From assembly GCA_000252485.1 (NCBI GenBank), contig JH610546.1, positions 1-34,347 on the forward strand: a stretch of 34,347 bases of DNA, given 5' to 3'. This DNA comes from Prochloron didemni P4-Papua_New_Guinea (GTDB lineage Bacteria > Cyanobacteriota > Cyanobacteriia > Cyanobacteriales > Prochloraceae). This document shows, in pieces, positions 32,801 through 34,347 of this stretch (the stretch's first letter is position 1; every line of letters begins with the position of its first letter). Position numbers and translations under genes: made by a program. The notes beneath the pieces were generated by a model. It ran no database searches, had not been told where the DNA came from, and saw only the letters and a program-made list of their open reading frames with translations.

Positions 32801-33531
32801 GTTTGATTGAAAGCCGTTTTTCTCTTTCTGACTTTGAAGTAACCCTTCCGGTGGAGGGACTCTACACTCTGATATTGCAAGGTTTCAACAGCAGCGGAAC
32901 CATAAATTACAGCTTTGCGGCAGTTACTCCAGAAACTACAAGTACAGCATTAACTTTGGGAGAAACAATAACGGGGACAATTGAAGAACCAGCAGAAGTA
33001 GATATCTATACTTTCAACGGTACTGCTGGAGAACGACTGTATTTTGATGGCTTGGGAGACAATTCCAGCATCAATGCTCAGTTATCAAGTCCCAGTGGAA
33101 TTAGTTTATTTAACCGCAACAGTAGTTCCAATAGCGAACCATTTACCCTAATAGAAACTGGAACTTATCAATTGATTCTTAATCCCAGTGGTAACACTAC
33201 TGGCGAGTATAGTTTCCGCATGTTAAATATAGACAATTCTCCATTACTGCCATTAAATACCACCACCGAAGGAACTCTCGACCCAGGAATTGAAACAGAT
33301 ATCTATCAATTATCTGCTAATTCTGGGGATACAATCTTGTTTGAAGATGAAGGAAGTACCTTTTTTAATGCTGCTTGGCTTCTCTACGGACCGGGAAATC
33401 AATTTATCGACAGTCGTTTCTTTGGTTTTGATTTTGAAGCTACCCTAGTAGGAGAAGGCAATTATCTTTTATTGGTTGAGGGAAGCAATACAAGCGGTAC
33501 TGTCAATTATAGTATTCGTCCTGTTACCTAG
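23821..33531 (+). CDS. Giant modular repeat protein (CARDB, dockerin-like, Ig-like, LVIVD, 17 PPC-like repeats)
   Basis: 3,236 residues, ATG 23821, with an in-frame stop 15 bases upstream. Approximate order: CARDB (35-180); dockerin-like pair of Ca loops (DVNDSGRVTPTD, DLDGDGTVTGSD, 183-233); SbsA-like Ig (245-357); carboxypeptidase-regulatory-like (361-430); beta-rich part (465-640); Pro/Glu linker; helical region with six or more Cys (651-884); TSP3/EF-like Ca loops (DGDGDQLVD, DTDSDGISD, 970-1016); LVIVD beta-propeller (1020-1320); two Ig-like domains (1323-1537); then 17 pre-peptidase C-terminal-like repeats of ~100 residues. No signal peptide and no C-terminal anchor or RTX end are visible, although the domains are typical of surface or secreted proteins. 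Likely an extracellular adhesin or matrix protein; function inferred only. Confidence 0.9.
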   Translation: MIDEIPFLPEPGLNFTNDTPLLINQNTIGGVLPLETTVTNADLLATGFDVLTDHVPAEATEIEFTVFNQGSEVARDFEVAFVYSEDEIIGNADDLQVGTFAIAELGADEELTETRAVTIPQERLFAQALEKDLPGQGLDYVSGNVGYLALVVDPSNQLGELDESNNSNRGQGVDLDNITYFPWDVNDSGRVTPTDVVYILNRLGEEDGLADLDGDGTVTGSDVILVRDRLGYTRNEAVFQDIPEVLTVEISPSNGEEMVNLTRETIVRFGGTVQEETVTPESFYLIANGSRVQGEIRVSSTGEFATFFYDEPLPPSTEVRVVVEGDRILAINGIPIDGDGDGFAGGRATADFRTLPLTQIAGTNVFGYVFDSFNRDEEGENIPVVGATVRVDALPELVAVTDEEGFFKLENLPAPEFAVHVDGSTAINAPEGTVYATVGKIFESVPGTEVQLTHHGEVFDVYLPPMATEDIQQLNPDEDTEVGLGEAGLAQLAQSFPDVEPSVWELVEVTIPAGSAQDDEGNVATQATIIPVERDRLPGPLPPGVEPQLVMSIQAGGEEGFSQAGGATNFDVPAPVTFPNLDGLAPGEQSLIWSFNHDAGDWEVIGNGTVSEDGTRVVSDEGVGILAPGWHFTQPGTEPEEPPEEPPCPDFGWGDAWKLGKAGFDCIKNLTRAFQAVGAFADVIDNMSDLSKDIETLRKGYGDGTITIDEVKAAVGRIQKTKNSVVSVWEAATSVNPVSKAIDALKCANGIIQTANDLICKRKDCSGKVAEFICNKIQPILKLANKLVDKIDDLDKSIRKAPLTAVCLALDSFLTGLEVGSPLALSAEGITANNIDEPDPEILAAMDVVLEEIVTFEEEIQSAGELEQTLQETEIEMEDLQDNGLTRLLTQTKAYRNAYWRITVGEFESRGVTSASGELNLPVLAPETSYRLEIYDPEFNVLAVSEGLTAQSGQPTVIAPFQTQSLDDAVDGDGDQLVDLAEEVVGTSAINFDTDSDGISDFAEIQQGLDPLGDRGFPTGIISSLPLQGEANAVVVEGSTLNAQNQTAYVATGSHGLAIVDAGQFNNPIVLGQLDLAGDATDVAVDPNLQIVAVATNSGGLQLVDVSDPMLPTLTQTIDISVNQVEIVDGTAYATASTSLRAYDLLTGEELHNTTLPGSGTVTGLAREGTNLYAYTSGSDTFSIIDIADSLTSTVLGQLDVSVASSEVGVFAANGVAYLAGSGLQTIDITDPSNPTLISDADLFFTSRNVTLNGSGLALVAAEGQGMAIYDVSDPETTDAFVTVIDTPGFARDIAIASGIAYVADDNGDLQVINYLSFDSQGQPPTVTISTPSDIDTNTEGIQVLEGANIPIIADVEDDVQVRNVELLVNGEVLQNDLSFPFDLSAVAPNITPESNTIQIQVRATDTGGNSSLSNQLTIELVEDTFAPETVSTTPSEGDRRRNIPAISVRFNEAIDTERLDISGISLTNLGEDGVLGTDDDFAVTPEGLQTINFDRTLVILPPVDMPPGDYQLAIDPTIISDRAGNELTEAPTLQFTKRPLSIDVSLGETVAETIFLAGEDEIFTFNGTLGQRLFFDGLSDNSGFRSRLISPSGIELFNIDSTQNREPFSIIESGTYQLIVDGGFSNNTGDFSFRLLDLANVPTLALDTTIEDTIELAGESDIYQFQGIAEQRLYFDGLGSDFSASWELYGTANQFINSNSLNGDFEVSLPTDGTYILLVNNNFSPDPSVDYSFQIVTPETTTTALTLGETVTANIGEPGEIDIYTFDGTAGEGVYFDGLDENFTNINARLLSPSGESLFNWGTDSNSNPITLRETGTYELIIDPSGETTGNYSFRLLDVAAETELELDTPITATLDPGLETDIYQFVGTAEQRLYFDSLASVSGADWYLYGLNNQFVNSNSLGFDFEVQLPGDGLYTLVIEGFSPDSTVDYSFQVVTPERTTAALTLGETVTTSITEAGEEDIYTFSGTPGQRLYFDGLDDNNSSINAQLLTPSGDSLFNRSTNNNSDPLTLIEAGIYQLIINPSGETTGDYSFRLLDIGPETELELDTPITATLDPGLATDIYQFVGAAEQRLYFDSLASVSGASWQLYGPNNQFINSDSLGFDFEVQLPGDGLYTLVLEGYTPSGTINYSFQVITSERNSTALTLGETVADSIDEPGEVDIYTFSGTAGQRLYFDGLDNNSNLSVQLWSPTGSNLSNFTTNRDGTPLPLIETGTYELIIDPSGDTTDDYSFRILDIAAATELTLESTIDGTLDPGIETHLYQFSATTGQRLFFDSLASSFSFDADWTLYRPDNRFLDGTNSSSDFEATIPGDGVYFLAIEGENSSGTTNYSFQVNDISDTPVEASGFGIVQSGEIDPGGEETFTFDAPAGLRVYFDSLNTNSNQLTYQLINPENQQVFFIDATSDRDTFTLPISGTYTLTVSGANSSETENYSFQFIDLAVNSTELTLHSVVTETLPAQTTQVYRFEATPGQRLYFDGLSNDNVRIRAELLSPSGNRLFDVDTGSNFSPLTIIEGGIYYLVVDGDQESETDYSFRLLDIGEATALELDSTIDDTLDPGLETDIYQFTGTAGQRLYFDSLANVSGSWAVWGPNNQIIRSNSLSSDLEIELPGDGIYALVIEAFASDGTVDYSFQVVAPTETTTSLTLGETVAGEIGEPGEVDIYTLSATAGQRLYLDGLDLETNIDIQLFSPSSNEILSSFFGSDSSPVTITETGTYQLILNPSGATTGEYSFRLSDLTQAPELTFDSLVEGTLDPGVETDVATAGERIYFDSTDTVSSVSWLVYGPGDRFIDSNYSLSDFEVTLPVDGLYTLLLEGSNSSGTTNYSFVAVTPETTSTALTLGETVTGAIEEPAEVDIYTFDVTAGSRLYFDGLGNNSSVEVQLLSPSGDRFFDIFNIFANNDSNPVTILETGTYQLIIDDSGSSTGEYSFRLLDLTQAPELTLDTTIEGTLDPGVETDIYQFAGTAVERLYFDSTDTVANTSWRLYGPGEGLIESRFSLSDFEVTLPVEGLYTLILQGFNSSGTINYSFAAVTPETTSTALTLGETITGTIEEPAEVDIYTFNGTAGERLYFDGLGDNSSINAQLSSPSGISLFNRNSSSNSEPFTLIETGTYQLILNPSGNTTGEYSFRMLNIDNSPLLPLNTTTEGTLDPGIETDIYQLSANSGDTILFEDEGSTFFNAAWLLYGPGNQFIDSRFFGFDFEATLVGEGNYLLLVEGSNTSGTVNYSIRPVT
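28441..33528 (+). repeat. 17 alternating A/B PPC-like repeats (about 300 bp each)
   Basis: Start points: about 28,441, 28,747, 29,047, 29,353, 29,650, 29,953, 30,250, 30,553, 30,856, 31,158, 31,455, 31,755, 32,055, 32,340, 32,646, 32,946 and 33,243. A type: LTLGETV...DIYTF, GQRLYFDGL, LLSPSG, ETGTYQLII, YSFRLLD. B type: LDTTI..TLDPG.ETDIYQF, LYFDSL, YGPNNQFI, DFEV.LPGDGLYTLV, YSFQVVTPE. A and B alternate strictly except for the ninth repeat, which is a divergent form. Each resembles a bacterial pre-peptidase C-terminal (PPC) beta-sandwich. Confidence 0.85.
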
Positions 33532-34312
33532 AGATAATCAACAAGACCGCGCACAGCGAGAGCGGATCTCAAAGATATCGCTCTTCATCTGCAGGCGCTC
33601 TCAGCTATAAATGCCATGGTGGGCAGTGCCGCACCCTACGAAGAGACTCAATTGTTTAAAAAAGAAGTTCCATCTCAAACAACCAATAACCAATCAAAAA
33701 AAACTTTATATATATGGTGGCACATTTTCCCACTCTTAAAGAATAACATCTCATAACAAAAAATGCAAGACGAGTTCAACTCAATCCAAAAAATTTCCGC
33801 TCAGAATCCAGATTCATTACTCTATCGTTAGATTAAAACCCCCTTTAACTCTAATTTTCCAGCTACTTCATCGGACCAAACCTATAAATACTCAGAAATA
33901 CTTCACAGCAACCAAAAAACTAGCTAAGATAAAACTATATTGTTCACAGGCAGGATGCCTGTGCCACAGTAGCCATGAGCCATTGAAACCAAAGAAGCCC
34001 CTTTCCTCCTCAACAAAGCCTGTTATCATACTGCGCCAGCTCTTACAGCTTTGACGAGTAAATGCCCATAGATTTGAATAGCGCACCGCTCCACGGATCT
34101 CAAAGATATCGCTTATAAGCTCCCAAGTCTTATAATGAAAGAGAATAATTAGAGCAACCAATTTATCTCTTAGGCAAATAAGAATTCATGGCTGAGGAAA
34201 TAAACCGCAGATGAACACAGATAAACACAGATAAATGCGGATAGATTTGATTTGAGCAGCGACTATCACTATATAATTGTTATTAATATGGAATACAGTG
34301 GAATTGGTAGGG
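33532..34312. repeat. Repeat-rich spacer
   Basis: No gene is supported in this ~780-bp stretch. Contents: CGGATCTCAAAGATATCGCT twice (33,563-33,582 and 34,094-34,113); a GTGGGCAGTGCCGCACCCTA palindromic repeat (about 33,622-33,640); a short CAAACAACCAATAACC STRR (about 33,678); a hairpin CACAGGCA/TGCCTGTG (33,945-33,963), a repeat type common in cyanobacteria; and CCGCA...AACACAGAT x2...TGCGG (34,205-34,240), another common cyanobacterial intergenic repeat. A minus-strand frame at 33,892-34,161 runs through these repeats and is not taken as a gene. Confidence 0.75.
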
Positions 34313-34347
34313 ATGTCTAAACAAGACATTAAGCAAATTAATGCAAT
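34313..34347 (+). CDS. Possible start of a gene cut by the window end
   Basis: ATG 34313 opens MSKQDIKQINA and continues to the window edge; GGTAGGG lies just upstream and could serve as a ribosome binding site. Only 11 codons are visible, so no product can be named. Confidence 0.3.
   Translation, partial: MSKQDIKQINA

Noticed and set aside
28441-33528. RTX (hemolysin-type) calcium-binding repeats
   Set aside because: No GGxGxDxxx nonapeptides; the ~100-residue beta-sandwich-like units fit PPC-type domains.
33892-34161. 89-codon minus-strand frame
   Set aside because: It runs through common intergenic repeats (CACAGGCA hairpin, GGATCTCAAAGATATCG); residues such as LLWHRHPACEQ are repeat translations.

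Overview
This 34.3 kb window reads as chromosome from a filamentous-type cyanobacterium. The evidence is many HIP1 octamers (GCGATCGC, about 15 seen), a gene for NdhM (found only in cyanobacterial/plastid-type NDH-1), cyanobacteria-type LeuD, PanB, HisF, Ppa and RecR, Uma2/Rpn-type accessory genes, PP2C and CHAT signalling genes, and dense short tandem repeats (STRRs) between genes. The species cannot be named from the sequence.

Layout. 1-2,550: four 75-bp tandem repeats, a partly triplicated and frameshifted Rpn-like (PD-(D/E)XK) gene, and a truncated GAF gene. 2,588-5,358: minus-strand housekeeping-type genes (DUF938 methyltransferase, panB, an exported TPR protein). 5,600-8,620: a patch of toxin-antitoxin-like modules with much decay: an orphan HigA-type antitoxin with a toxin remnant, an intact RelE/Phd pair, a small conserved gene split by a 399-bp structured non-coding insert, a clan AA protease cut short by a 103-bp MITE, and an antitoxin-like/Uma2 pair. 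8,950-14,350: recR (no canonical start codon), an ABC-transporter remnant, a methyltransferase, a dead IS4-like transposase, tRNA-Ala(GGC), a small membrane protein, hisF and an M20 amidohydrolase. 14,440-16,780: a hybrid histidine kinase that has lost most of its receiver domain and its phospho-acceptor His, and a frameshifted DUF362 gene. 17,000-19,320: a small membrane protein, ppa, leuD, ndhM and a small membrane protein. 19,400-22,450: a PP2C phosphatase whose membrane anchor is out of frame, and a CHAT-domain N-terminus joined out of frame to the end of an FHA domain. 22,890-23,550: a two-gene membrane cassette between compound direct repeats. 23,821-33,531: one 3,236-residue modular protein (CARDB, dockerin-like, Ig-like, helical, TSP3-like and LVIVD parts, then 17 alternating PPC-like repeats). 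33,532-34,347: repeat-rich spacer and possibly the first codons of another gene.

The core genes are independent housekeeping functions (pantothenate, histidine and leucine synthesis, recombination, NDH-1, pyrophosphate removal). The main theme of the window is genome erosion and repeat traffic. At least ten genes are broken or truncated, several by identifiable small elements. STRR or palindromic repeats supply the stop codons of four reading frames (panB, the M20 amidohydrolase, the TPR gene, the GAF fragment). The strongest candidates for something undescribed are the 399-bp structured element at about 7,208-7,609, the repeat-flanked two-gene membrane cassette, and the giant A/B repeat protein.
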